Assembly (NCBI GenBank): GCA_965224815.1
Contig: CBDDAF010000003.1
Location: 2,356,001 to 2,420,000 of the forward strand
From: CAYPEL01 sp036479985
GTDB lineage: Bacteria; Pseudomonadota; Gammaproteobacteria; DSM-19610
Direction: 5' to 3'
Length of the DNA: 64,000 nucleotides
Part shown: one piece after another, positions 45,287 through 53,536 of the stretch
Layout of the letters: each line of letters opens with the position of its first letter
Position numbering within the stretch: position 1 is the first letter of the stretch
Program-made: the position numbers and the translations under genes
Notes under the pieces: model-generated
Databases searched by the model: none
What the model saw: only the letters and a program-made list of their open reading frames with translations
Told to the model about the DNA's origin: nothing

Positions 45287-46216
45287 ATGAACGACCTTAC
45301 TCAAACAAGCGCTTATAAGCAGTCAGAGTGTATCCAGCTGAATCGCCCTGAACTATCCCCGTCATTTTTTGCTTTAATTGCCGCACTGATTGCCGCCGCC
45401 GCTTATCTGGGTTATCGCCTGGGCAACCCGGAACCCTCTGTACCTGTGGAATATGCCGCGATAACCGAAATGCAGATCAAAGTTTTCGAGCATAAGGACG
45501 AAATTTCCCAATTAAGACAGAATTCCCAGGCACATCTCGATGCGCTGGCAATGCGTATGGGTAAAATGCAGTCTGAATTAATACGTATTGAAGCTCTTGG
45601 ACAACGTTTGGCGGCCATGGCAAAGCTCGATAAGGGTGAATTTGATTTTGACCAGGTGCCTGCCCAGGGTGGACCGGCAGAAGTGGGCGAATCTTTGCAA
45701 TTTGTCAGACCAGAGCTGAAGCAGGCACTGGATGGCCTGGAAACCCAACTGGATAATCGCGCTAGACAATTGGAAGTGCTTGAACGTCTGGTGATGAACA
45801 AAGAATTGACAGAGCAACTTTCTCCTGCGGGACGGCCGATTACAAAAGGCTGGACTTCATCCTACTATGGCAAGCGGACAGATCCATTCAATGGACGCCG
45901 TGCGATGCATAAGGGAATGGATTTTGCTGGCAAACGGGGTGCTGACATTAATGCTACCGCAGCCGGTGTCGTGACCTGGGCTGGCAAGCGGTATGGTTAC
46001 GGAAATCTGGTTGAGATTAATCATGGCAGTGGTTATTCAACCCGCTATGGTCATTGCAGGAAAGTATTGGTTAAGGTCGGTGACAAGGTAGAACCGGGTC
46101 AGAAAGTCGCTCTGATGGGATCAACTGGCAGATCTACAGGCCCGCATGTCCACTATGAAGTCCTCAAAAATGGTCGGCAAATCAATCCCCGCAAATTTAT
46201 CCGCGCCAGCCGTTAA
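45287..46216 (+). CDS. M23 family metallopeptidase, membrane-anchored
   Basis: A 309-residue protein with one membrane helix near 26-42 (SFFALIAALIAAAAYLGY), a coiled-coil region near 65-175, and a C-terminal M23 domain. The zinc ligands are His208 and Asp212 (HKGMD) and His289 in HVHYE, with His287. All catalytic residues appear intact, so it is probably an active peptidoglycan endopeptidase. Its usual place beside secA and lpxC, at the end of the wall cluster, supports a cell-wall role. Confidence 0.88.
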   Translation: MNDLTQTSAYKQSECIQLNRPELSPSFFALIAALIAAAAYLGYRLGNPEPSVPVEYAAITEMQIKVFEHKDEISQLRQNSQAHLDALAMRMGKMQSELIRIEALGQRLAAMAKLDKGEFDFDQVPAQGGPAEVGESLQFVRPELKQALDGLETQLDNRARQLEVLERLVMNKELTEQLSPAGRPITKGWTSSYYGKRTDPFNGRRAMHKGMDFAGKRGADINATAAGVVTWAGKRYGYGNLVEINHGSGYSTRYGHCRKVLVKVGDKVEPGQKVALMGSTGRSTGPHVHYEVLKNGRQINPRKFIRASR

Positions 46217-46264
46217 TTCAATTCGGGTCAGATCCGAATGGCGCTTACTTTAGCGATATACCCC

Positions 46265-46340
46265 GTCATTGCGAGCGTAGCGTGGCAATCTCTTGCTGCT
46301 TTCTCCGAACTAGAGATTGCCGCGCTACGCTCGCAATGAC
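46265..46340. repeat. 76-bp inverted repeat (GTCATTGCGAG family)
   Basis: Arms of 29 bases, GTCATTGCGAGCGTAGCGTG... and ...CGCTACGCTCGCAATGAC, with a single mismatch around an 18-base centre. It lies in the M23-secA gap. The GTCATTGCGAG motif recurs in intergenic repeats of many bacteria; no coding content. Confidence 0.8.
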
Positions 46341-46380
46341 AGGATCTTGCCCCAATTAAATCAAACCCCTTGAAAACGCG

Positions 46381-46404
46381 CATACCGCCTCCACATACGG
46401 TATG
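46381..46404. promoter_or_regulatory. Small inverted repeat in the secA leader
   Basis: CATACCG and CGGTATG separated by 10 bases, 40 bp upstream of the secA ATG. The right arm runs into TATGAT, a possible -10 box. There is no secM gene here, so this may be part of secA control, but support is thin. Confidence 0.3.
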
Positions 46405-46443
46405 ATTTCGCCTTTATTTTTTACACATTACTAACCGGAAACT

Positions 46444-49152
46444 ATGGCCAGTTCACTACTTAGCAAGGTCTTTGGCAGCCGCAATGACCGCCTCCTCAAA
46501 CGTCTGTCAAAAGTTGTTGCCCGCATCAATGCGTTTGAACAAGATCTGGAGGCGTTGAGTGACGACCAGCTCCGCCTGAAAACAGATGAATTCCGGCAAC
46601 GTCTTGCCGACGGTACGGATCTGAATGATCTAATTCCCGAAGCCTTTGCCGTCGTGCGTGAAGGCAGCCGCCGTGTTCTGGCGATGCGTCATTTTGATGT
46701 GCAGCTAATTGGTGGCATGGTTCTGAACGATGGCAAGATTGCCGAGATGCGTACCGGTGAAGGTAAAACCCTGGTGGCAACCCTGTTTTGCTACCTGAAC
46801 GCACTGCCTGGAAAAGGCGTACATGTGGTCACAGTTAATGATTATCTGGCCAGCCGTGATGCCGAATGGATGGGCCGGTTATATACTTTTTTGGGTTTAA
46901 CCACCGGCGTCGCAGTTGCCGGTATGTCGCACGAAGAAAAACAGGCGGCGTATAACGCCGATATTACTTACGGTACCAATAACGAATTCGGTTTTGATTA
47001 TCTGCGCGACAACATGGCGTTTCGTGCTGAAGATAAAGTGCAACGTGAATTGTATGCCGCCGTTGTCGATGAAGTCGATTCCATTCTGATAGACGAAGCA
47101 CGAACACCGTTAATTATTTCTGGGCCGACTGACGATAATTCTGAACTCTACCAGAGTATGAACAAACTAGTGCCTCAGCTTGTCAAGCAAGAGGAAGAAG
47201 ACGGTCCAGGTGATTACAGTGTGGATGAAAAACAAAAACAAATTCATCTAACTGAAGACGGTCACGAGCATGTTGAAGCATTACTGCTCAAGCTAGGTCT
47301 GCTTGAAGAAGGGCAAAGTCTTTATGACGCAGCCAATCTGACCCTGATGCATCATCTGAACGCAGCCTTACGGGCGCTTGCTTTGTATCAGATAGATGTT
47401 GATTACATTGTCCAGGATAATCTGATTGTCATCGTCGATGAATTTACCGGCCGTACCATGCCGGGTCGGCGCTGGTCTGAAGGTTTGCATCAGGCTATCG
47501 AAGCCAAAGAAGGCGTAACCATTCAAAATGAAAACCAGACGCTGGCATCGATTACCTTTCAGAATTATTTCCGCTTGTATAAAAAACTCTCTGGCATGAC
47601 CGGTACGGCAGATACTGAAGCAGCCGAGTTTGAACAGATTTATGGACTTGAAGTCATCGTAATTCCGACACACCGGGATATGGTCCGCGATGACAAGGGT
47701 GACCTGGTCTACCTGACTCAGGATGAGAAGTTCGATGCTGTGGTTGAAGATATCCGTGATTGCCAACAACGCGGTCAACCGGTGCTGGTGGGTACTACCT
47801 CCATCGAAACCTCGGAGTTGTTATCGAGTAAACTGGACAGTCTGAATATTAAACACCAGGTATTGAACGCCAAACAGCATGAACGCGAGGCGCATATTAT
47901 CGCCGAGGCAGGTTGTCCTGGTACAGTCACCATCGCAACTAACATGGCGGGTCGTGGTACAGACATCGTATTGGGTGGCAATTTTCAGGCTGAGATTGAT
48001 GCCCTCGATAACCCTGACGAACATACACAGGCGCGTATTACGAAAGACTGGGATGTGCGTCATCAGCAGGTTCTGGATGCGGGCGGGTTGCACATCGTCG
48101 GTACGGAACGGCATGAATCACGGCGTGTTGATAATCAGTTACGCGGCCGTTCTGGTCGTCAGGGTGATGCCGGGTCGAGTCGCTTCTACTTGTCACTGCA
48201 AGATAATCTGATGCGTATCTTCGCTTCCGAGCGCGTCAGTAAATTAATGCAAAAACTTGGCATGCAGGAAGGTGAAGCGATTGAACACCCCTGGGTGAGT
48301 AAAGCCATAGAAAATGCCCAGCGCAAAGTTGAAGGACATAACTTCAGTATTCGAAAAAATCTGCTCGAATTTGATGATGTCGCCAACGACCAGCGTAAGG
48401 TGATTTACGAACAGCGCAACGAGCTCATGGAAACGGATGATGTCTCTGAAACGATTACGGCGATTCGTGAAGATGTCGTCGATACCTCCATCAATCAATT
48501 TATCGCCCCGGGCAGTTTGGATGAGCAATGGGATGTAACAGGTCTGACAGAAGCAGTTGAAACAGATTTTGGTATAAAACTTGAAATACAGCAATGGTTA
48601 GACACTGATGACAAGCTGCACGAAGAAACGCTGCGCGAAAAAATTCATCAAGGAATTGATACGGCCTACAAAGATAAGGAACAGCAGGCTGGTGTAGAAG
48701 TCATTCGGCATTTTGAAAAAGCCGTCATGTTGCAGGTGTTGGATCAGAGCTGGAAAGAACATCTGGCTGCCATGGATCACTTGCGCCAGGGTATTCATTT
48801 ACGCGGCTACGCGCAGAAAAACCCCAAGCAGGAATACAAGCGCGAATCCTTTGAGATGTTTACTGAGTTGCTGGATCGCCTCAAGCACGAAGTCGTGACT
48901 GTGTTATCAAAAGTTCAGGTGCGCGCAGAATCAGATGTAGAAGCTGTCGAAGAACAACGCCGCAGTAACGCACAGGTCGAATACAGGCATGATGAAGCCA
49001 GTGCCATGCAGGAAGAGGGCGAGGATACAAACTCTGATACTTCTGAACATGATCAGCCATTTGTGCGTAACGGGAAAAAAGTTGGCCGTAATGAGCCCTG
49101 TCCCTGTGGTTCCGGGAAGAAATATAAGCAGTGCCATGGCAAGTTAAGCTAG
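46444..49152 (+). CDS. secA: Protein translocase ATPase SecA
   Basis: A 902-residue preprotein translocase motor (E. coli 901). Walker A MRTGEGKTLVATL near 103-115, the DEVD-type Walker B in AAVVDEVDSILIDEARTPL near 205-223, and the helicase motif NMAGRGTDIVLGGNF near 500-514. The C-terminal zinc-binding tail NEPCPCGSGKKYKQCHG ends the protein. It feeds proteins through SecY, encoded at 12727. 227 bp of repeat-bearing leader separates it from the M23 gene. Confidence 0.98.
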   Translation: MASSLLSKVFGSRNDRLLKRLSKVVARINAFEQDLEALSDDQLRLKTDEFRQRLADGTDLNDLIPEAFAVVREGSRRVLAMRHFDVQLIGGMVLNDGKIAEMRTGEGKTLVATLFCYLNALPGKGVHVVTVNDYLASRDAEWMGRLYTFLGLTTGVAVAGMSHEEKQAAYNADITYGTNNEFGFDYLRDNMAFRAEDKVQRELYAAVVDEVDSILIDEARTPLIISGPTDDNSELYQSMNKLVPQLVKQEEEDGPGDYSVDEKQKQIHLTEDGHEHVEALLLKLGLLEEGQSLYDAANLTLMHHLNAALRALALYQIDVDYIVQDNLIVIVDEFTGRTMPGRRWSEGLHQAIEAKEGVTIQNENQTLASITFQNYFRLYKKLSGMTGTADTEAAEFEQIYGLEVIVIPTHRDMVRDDKGDLVYLTQDEKFDAVVEDIRDCQQRGQPVLVGTTSIETSELLSSKLDSLNIKHQVLNAKQHEREAHIIAEAGCPGTVTIATNMAGRGTDIVLGGNFQAEIDALDNPDEHTQARITKDWDVRHQQVLDAGGLHIVGTERHESRRVDNQLRGRSGRQGDAGSSRFYLSLQDNLMRIFASERVSKLMQKLGMQEGEAIEHPWVSKAIENAQRKVEGHNFSIRKNLLEFDDVANDQRKVIYEQRNELMETDDVSETITAIREDVVDTSINQFIAPGSLDEQWDVTGLTEAVETDFGIKLEIQQWLDTDDKLHEETLREKIHQGIDTAYKDKEQQAGVEVIRHFEKAVMLQVLDQSWKEHLAAMDHLRQGIHLRGYAQKNPKQEYKRESFEMFTELLDRLKHEVVTVLSKVQVRAESDVEAVEEQRRSNAQVEYRHDEASAMQEEGEDTNSDTSEHDQPFVRNGKKVGRNEPCPCGSGKKYKQCHGKLS

Positions 49153-49169
49153 CGAATCTGATTAATATT

Positions 49170-49232
49170 TGTAGGAGCGGCTTTAGCCGCGATGAACACT
49201 ACGCTCCCATCGCGGCTAAAGCCGCTCCTACA
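49170..49232. repeat. Bimodular palindromic repeat, copy 3 (TTTAG type)
   Basis: TGTAGGAGCGGCTTTAGCCG ... CGGCTAAAGCCGCTCCTACA just after secA. Both arms carry the TTTAG/CTAAA variant, so pairing is kept. With the repeat at 49343 it fills most of the 321-bp secA-argJ gap; no gene is visible there. Confidence 0.9.
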
Positions 49233-49342
49233 GGATTTGTACTTTTCGTAAAGATAGGGATTTAGAATTAATTATCGATTTTCTTGCGATGTTTATAATG
49301 CGCATGGGATTGAAATATTCTTACCAAAACATGAAAAACCCG

Positions 49343-49443
49343 TCCCCTCCCCCTCAGGGGGAGGGACAGGGAGAGGGGATAAATTAGACAAGTGCCTTTA
49401 TCTAATCCCCTCTCCCCAGCCCTCTTCTGGAAGGAGAGGGGGT
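49343..49443. repeat. CCCTCC-rich palindromic repeat upstream of argJ
   Basis: CCCCTCCCCCTCAGGGGGAG is a local palindrome. A second, larger inverted pair is formed by GGGAGAGGGGATAAATTAGA and TCTAATCCCCTCTCCCC. The same palindrome recurs after argJ at 50704. Confidence 0.8.
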
Positions 49444-49473
49444 TTAAGAAGTTTAATGAATTGAGCTTAATAA

Positions 49474-50691
49474 ATGGCCGTCGGATACTCAGAACTCCCT
49501 CAACTTCTCCCCATCAATGGTATTCGCCTGGCATCCACTGTCGCCGGTATCCGCTACACCGACCGCGACGATCTGGTGGTATTCGAAATTTCTGAAAATA
49601 GTCAATGCACGGCTGTATTCACGCAAAATAACTTTTGTGCTGCCCCCGTACATGTGGCACGCCAACATTTGTCAGCAACAAATCCAGGCTACTTGTTAAT
49701 TAATAGTGGTAACGCTAATGCCGGCACCGGTGCAAAAGGTATGGAAGCTGCACAACGATGCTGCCAGGCAGTAGCGCAACAATTTAAATGTGATACGGCC
49801 AGCGTATTGCCATTCTCAACGGGTGTGATCGGTGAACAATTACCGGTTGAGCGTATTGAGAAAGCAATGGCGCAGATACCAGAGCACTTGGTTGCCGAAG
49901 GTTGGCGTGCAGCTGCGCACGCGATCATGACAACAGACACAGTTGCCAAGGGCGTGTCCTTGCAAACTAAAATAGGCAGTCACACCATCACAGTGACAGG
50001 TATCGCCAAGGGTGCCGGTATGATCCGTCCAGATATGGCAACTATGCTGGCCTTTATCGCCACCGATGCCAAGATTGGAAAAAATTTGTTACAGACCTGC
50101 TTGCAACAGGCGACCGATAAATCATTCAATCGAATCACCGTCGATGGTGATACCTCAACCAATGACGCGTGTGTATTGATGGCAACAGGTAAGGTCGATA
50201 TGCCGCAACTTATTGCAGGCAGTGCAGATGCAATGGTATTCAGTCAGCTAATCACAGAAGCCTGTCAAACGCTTGCACAATTGATTATTCGGGATGCAGA
50301 AGGGGCAACAAAGTTTGTCACTGTTGCTGTAAACGGCGGCCGCGACAGCGCTGAATGTTTACAGGTTGCCTACACCGTTGCGCATTCACCGCTGGTAAAA
50401 ACAGCCCTGTTTGCCAGCGACCCCAACTGGGGACGGATATTGGCGGCTGTAGGACGTTCTGGGTTAACAGATTTGTCAATCGAGAAACTGGAGCTATACC
50501 TGGATGATGTTTGTATCGTCCGTAATGGCGGTGTTGCAGAAGACTACACAGAACAACGAGGTCAGGCTGTCATGGATCAATCCGAAATTACTATTCGAAT
50601 AGAACTTGGCCGAGGGGATGCACAAGAATGCATCTGGACCAGTGACCTGTCACATGACTATGTCAGCATCAATGCAGATTACCGTACCTGA
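49474..50691 (+). CDS. argJ: Bifunctional glutamate N-acetyltransferase/ornithine acetyltransferase
   Basis: A 405-residue self-cleaving enzyme of the recycling arginine pathway. The cleavage site is the Thr in KGAGMIRPDMATMLAF near 172-187. Other family segments are NSGNANAGTGAKGMEAA near 73-89, FSTGVIGEQLPVE near 109-121, TVDGDTSTNDAC near 223-234 and SDPNWGRILAAVGRSG near 309-324. It is flanked on both sides by the same CCCTCC repeat. Position after secA is usual. Confidence 0.96.
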   Translation: MAVGYSELPQLLPINGIRLASTVAGIRYTDRDDLVVFEISENSQCTAVFTQNNFCAAPVHVARQHLSATNPGYLLINSGNANAGTGAKGMEAAQRCCQAVAQQFKCDTASVLPFSTGVIGEQLPVERIEKAMAQIPEHLVAEGWRAAAHAIMTTDTVAKGVSLQTKIGSHTITVTGIAKGAGMIRPDMATMLAFIATDAKIGKNLLQTCLQQATDKSFNRITVDGDTSTNDACVLMATGKVDMPQLIAGSADAMVFSQLITEACQTLAQLIIRDAEGATKFVTVAVNGGRDSAECLQVAYTVAHSPLVKTALFASDPNWGRILAAVGRSGLTDLSIEKLELYLDDVCIVRNGGVAEDYTEQRGQAVMDQSEITIRIELGRGDAQECIWTSDLSHDYVSINADYRT

Positions 50692-50703
50692 GCTACCCAC
50701 TAA

Positions 50704-50740
50704 TCCCCTCCCCCTCAGGGGGAGGGTTAGGGAGAGGGGA
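50704..50740. repeat. CCCTCC-rich palindromic repeat downstream of argJ
   Basis: TCCCCTCCCCCTCAGGGGGA followed by GGGTTAGGGAGAGGGGA, nearly identical to the start of the element at 49343. The two copies bracket argJ. Confidence 0.8.
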
Positions 50741-50894
50741 TCGATTAAGGCAGTTGTTTTTAAAAGCTGACAGTCTCGTAGGATGGGTGATAACCCATCG
50801 GATGCCACAACAAATGGTGGGTTTCACCACCCTACGGTGAATTTACAACAACCTCCCCAGGGGAGATGGGATCGATTATGGCAGTTGTTTTTAA
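50738..50894. repeat. Direct repeats around a GTAGGATGGGT hairpin
   Basis: GGATCGATTAAGGCAGTTGT (near 50738) and GGATCGATTATGGCAGTTGT (near 50869), each continuing with TTTTAA, differ at one base. Between them lies a hairpin element, CGTAGGATGGGT ... ACCACCCTACG at 50777-50836. This may be a duplicated flank around an inserted repeat. Confidence 0.65.
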
Positions 50895-50913
50895 TAGGTG
50901 GCAGTAACAAGTA

Positions 50914-51354
50914 ATGACACGAAAGTTTTACACCAGCCTGCTGGCCTTAACATTACTAGCCTGCCAACCAGCGGAACAAATCCCACTGACAGAAATTTTG
51001 GAATTACATCTACCTTGTAACATTGCCACTGATGGATGTACGGTGGGTAACGACAATGTTCAACTTTCCATAAAGTTCGATCAGAATTTCGGCGCGCTGA
51101 AACCCTTTACGCTACAACTACAGCTTGATCAAAATACACCGGTTAAGGTCGATGAAATCAATCTGATATTTTCCATGAACGGAATGAATATGGGACTAAA
51201 CAAATACCGCCTGATCAGGAAAGCCGATGGGCTTTGGACGGCTACCGTAACTTTGCCGATTTGCACCAGCGGACGATCGGATTGGATTGCAGATTTTGAA
51301 ATACAATCAATCAATCAAAAGTGGAAAGCCCAGATTCCCTTCGTACTTAAATAG
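50914..51354 (+). CDS. Putative lipoprotein with FixH/YtkA-like domain
   Basis: A 146-residue protein. Residues 1-17 form a lipoprotein signal (TRKFYTSLLALTLLAC, lipobox LLAC, Cys17). The mature part is a predicted beta-sandwich with FSMNGMNMGLNKYRL near 89-103 and DGLWTATVTLPICTSGRSDW near 108-127. The Met-rich turn followed by a xGxWxAxVxLP strand resembles FixH/YtkA-like periplasmic proteins, some of which bind copper. Metal binding is inference. It occupies the argJ-yacG interval where mutT is usual, and is hemmed by repeats. Confidence 0.6.
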   Translation: MTRKFYTSLLALTLLACQPAEQIPLTEILELHLPCNIATDGCTVGNDNVQLSIKFDQNFGALKPFTLQLQLDQNTPVKVDEINLIFSMNGMNMGLNKYRLIRKADGLWTATVTLPICTSGRSDWIADFEIQSINQKWKAQIPFVLK

Positions 51355-51369
51355 TAGATGGCATTAACC

Positions 51370-51431
51370 GTAGGAGCGGCTTTAGCCGCGATGGACACCT
51401 GCAGCCCCATCGCGGCTAAAGCCGCTCCTAC
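51370..51431. repeat. Bimodular palindromic repeat, copy 4 (TTTAG type)
   Basis: GTAGGAGCGGCTTTAGCCGC ... GCGGCTAAAGCCGCTCCTAC between the lipoprotein gene and the convergent yacG. Arms match fully. Confidence 0.9.
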
Positions 51432-51469
51432 AGAATTTGTAAATTTAGCATTAATTGATTAGATGTTTC

Positions 51470-51673
51470 CTAGAAATGAGTATCTTCCTCAGCCTCATTC
51501 GGAAACACCGGTGTTGTCTCATCCGGAATCCGGTTCCGTTCTTCAAACCAGTCCCCCAAATCAATCAGCTTGCAGCGTTCACAGCAAAATGGCCGCCATT
51601 TATTTTTCGGCGACCAGGCCGCCTGTTTCTTGCAGGTCGGACATTCAACACTATGTAAGTCAGTTTTACTCAT
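51470..51673 (-). CDS. yacG: DNA gyrase inhibitor YacG
   Basis: A 67-residue zinc protein. I start at the ATG at 51673, giving MSKTDLHSVECPTCKKQAAW, as in E. coli; an upstream TTG/ATG would add five residues. Zinc ligands are the CPTC pair and CCERC, followed by LIDLGDWFEERNRIP, the YacG signature. In E. coli it inhibits gyrase B. It normally neighbours zapD and coaE, as here, although repeats and a toxin-antitoxin pair intervene. Confidence 0.92.
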   Translation of the reverse strand: MSKTDLHSVECPTCKKQAAWSPKNKWRPFCCERCKLIDLGDWFEERNRIPDETTPVFPNEAEEDTHF

Positions 51674-51705
51674 AATACAGTACAACACTAAGAGAGAGTG
51701 AGTAT

Positions 51706-51772
51706 CTGTAGGAGCGGCTTCAGCCGCGATGGTCGGTATAGTGCCCTATCGCGGCTGAAGCCGCTCCTACAG
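51706..51772. repeat. Bimodular palindromic repeat, copy 5 (TTCAG type)
   Basis: CTGTAGGAGCGGCTTCAGCC ... GGCTGAAGCCGCTCCTACAG between zapD and yacG, with fully matched arms. It interrupts the usually compact zapD-yacG pair. Confidence 0.9.
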
Positions 51773-51812
51773 AATTTACACAGTTCAAAATATATGACGT
51801 AATCAAAGCTTC

Positions 51813-52583
51813 CTAAATCATGCAACAACTTAACTCAAAAGGTACTTTCTGTATTAATTGTTGCGTATGACCATAAGCATCCGCATAGCGCATAAACCGA
51901 ATCGTAAAACGATGTCGGCCACCACTGATCTCCGCAAAGCAGTGCGTATCTTTTTTGAGAGCAACACGCACCAACTGGCAAGGATGATTAGGATCCATGT
52001 TTTTCTGATAGAGCCCCTGATCGGCGACAACCGCTTTGAGAGGATTGCTTTCCCGGATCAGGCGGAGAATCAACTGGATCGCACTAGCGATAGACTCAAA
52101 ATAACTTAGCCAGCCAGATAAATCACGCAGTTGTTTTTCGGCAGATTGTTGTAACCAGTAATGATAAGCGGGCATATCAAAATCACAGGCACCCCCAGGA
52201 ATGGCGCTGCGCTGCCGGATACTGCTGAGGAACTCATTTTCCTTCAGGCCGGCAGCAATTGGCCCATGAAAATTATGCAACTGCTCAGAATACTGATCCA
52301 GCTCCTTGATAATTTCGTTGAGACGCTGGTCATCCACATTTGGATTGCGCTTTAAATGACCGAGTGCAGTTTGATGCCGCTCGAGCTCCTTAATGGTTTC
52401 GGTCTTCAAGTCGGTTCGTTCGAAAATCGCCATAATATCCAGCAGGCTGCCCATCGCACTACGGCTTTCCCATTGATTCGATCCACGCAGAAAGTGAGCC
52501 GCCTGGGCAAACAGGAACTCAAGCCGCATAAAAGTACGGGTTCTTTCGTTAAGTGGTTGCTCGTAAATGATTTTATCGGTCAC
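51813..52583 (-). CDS. zapD: Cell division protein ZapD
   Basis: A 256-residue DUF1342 protein. IYEQPLNERTRTFMRLEFLF near 5-24 is the family N-terminus. CDFDMPAYHYWLQ near 137-149 and FAEISGGRHRFTIRFM near 215-230 follow. ZapD crosslinks FtsZ filaments; the FtsZ tail it binds is encoded at 43722. Belongs with coaE and yacG, from which it is now separated by a toxin-antitoxin pair and repeats. Confidence 0.95.
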   Translation of the reverse strand: MTDKIIYEQPLNERTRTFMRLEFLFAQAAHFLRGSNQWESRSAMGSLLDIMAIFERTDLKTETIKELERHQTALGHLKRNPNVDDQRLNEIIKELDQYSEQLHNFHGPIAAGLKENEFLSSIRQRSAIPGGACDFDMPAYHYWLQQSAEKQLRDLSGWLSYFESIASAIQLILRLIRESNPLKAVVADQGLYQKNMDPNHPCQLVRVALKKDTHCFAEISGGRHRFTIRFMRYADAYGHTQQLIQKVPFELSCCMI

Positions 52584-52729
52584 GGGAAGACAGCACAGTT
52601 TCTAAACACAGTATTGTCCACCAGTGGGCGGCGGCAGGCAAATCAGAGAGAGTTATTGTTGGCCAAGGAATACGGTAAATACTTGATGAAAAGTAATTCT
52701 GAGTCTGGTTTCCTCAAGGCTAATACGCC

Positions 52730-53113
52730 TTATTCCTTATCATCACGAGATACTGGCAACTGGTGAATACGGATAGCCGTCCTGGTTATAGTAACCATGG
52801 CGCCGTTTTGTAAATGTGCATTTATTTCCGGCCAGACTCGCTGCAATAGCGAGGATAATTTGGAACCATTCAGGCCTTCTTGACGGATTCGTACAACCGA
52901 AGGTGAGTTAGCGTTCGTAACAGCAAGCAAGGTATGGAAGTCAGCATCCAGTGTTATCACGATTCGGTGGCATTGTCGTGCGTATTCAAGAATTTCTAAA
53001 TCAGTCGCACGGCTGAGCTCTACTTCACAAGCATGTATGACGTCCCATCCTACATTACGTAAACAGTCTGCAGCCGAACGAGACAGACCTTGATCCAGTA
53101 GAATCTGAATCAA
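52730..53113 (-). CDS. DUF5615 PIN-like toxin
   Basis: A 127-residue protein starting MIQILLDQGLSRSAADCLRN. Acidic residues Asp7, Glu36, Asp44 and the ITLDADFHTLLAVT segment near 53-66 match the PIN-like DUF5615 fold, a presumed ribonuclease. It overlaps the DUF433 gene by 4 bp, the standard pairing. Neither gene belongs to the conserved coaE-zapD order, so the pair is probably inserted. Confidence 0.8.
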   Translation of the reverse strand: MIQILLDQGLSRSAADCLRNVGWDVIHACEVELSRATDLEILEYARQCHRIVITLDADFHTLLAVTNANSPSVVRIRQEGLNGSKLSSLLQRVWPEINAHLQNGAMVTITRTAIRIHQLPVSRDDKE

Positions 53114-53343
53114 GCAGCACCTAACGAAATGATTTGGTCATCAAGATTGTCGGCTGCAAACTCAAGAGCCTGTCGAATATCCTCATCTTCCAACTCTGGA
53201 TATTCAGCCTTGAGTTCTTCACGGTTCGGATACATGGCAACGGCATCGACCACCCGGCGTACTGTTAGCCGCATCCCACGAATACAAGGTTGGCCATTCA
53301 TCACTTCAGGGTTTGCAGTAATACGGTTGAATCTAATGCTCAT
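53110..53343 (-). CDS. DUF433 antitoxin
   Basis: About 77 residues from the ATG at 53343 (GGAG lies 9 bases upstream; a TTG start at 53358 would overrun that site). ITANPEVMNGQPCIRGMRLT near 7-26 is the DUF433 signature, a helix-turn-helix-type fold. LEDEDIRQALEFAADNLDD near 51-69 forms the C-terminal helix. It precedes and overlaps the PIN-like toxin gene. Confidence 0.82.
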   Translation of the reverse strand: MSIRFNRITANPEVMNGQPCIRGMRLTVRRVVDAVAMYPNREELKAEYPELEDEDIRQALEFAADNLDDQIISLGAA

Positions 53344-53423
53344 GAGCTCAAGCTCCAAATTTATTTCAGCTAACCAGATTTTACCATTAATCTGAAGACA
53401 CCTCTGATTAATTAGCGAGTAAT

Positions 53424-53486
53424 TGTAGGAGCGGCTTTAGCCGCGATGAACGCTGCGGCCCCATCGCGGCTGAAGCCGCTCCTACA
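53424..53486. repeat. Bimodular palindromic repeat, copy 6 (mixed arms)
   Basis: Left arm TGTAGGAGCGGCTTTAGCCG and right arm CGGCTGAAGCCGCTCCTACA: the left is the TTTAG variant and the right pairs as the TTCAG variant, so this copy looks chimeric. Lies between coaE and the DUF433 gene. Confidence 0.9.
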
Positions 53487-53536
53487 GAATTTGTACTGCT
53501 CGCAACGAGAGGATGCAAGAATTAATCAGAGGCTTC

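Noticed and set aside
49153..51800. CRISPR array from the recurrent palindromes
   Set aside because: The repeats are dispersed, paired as inverted arms and lack regular spacers or cas genes.
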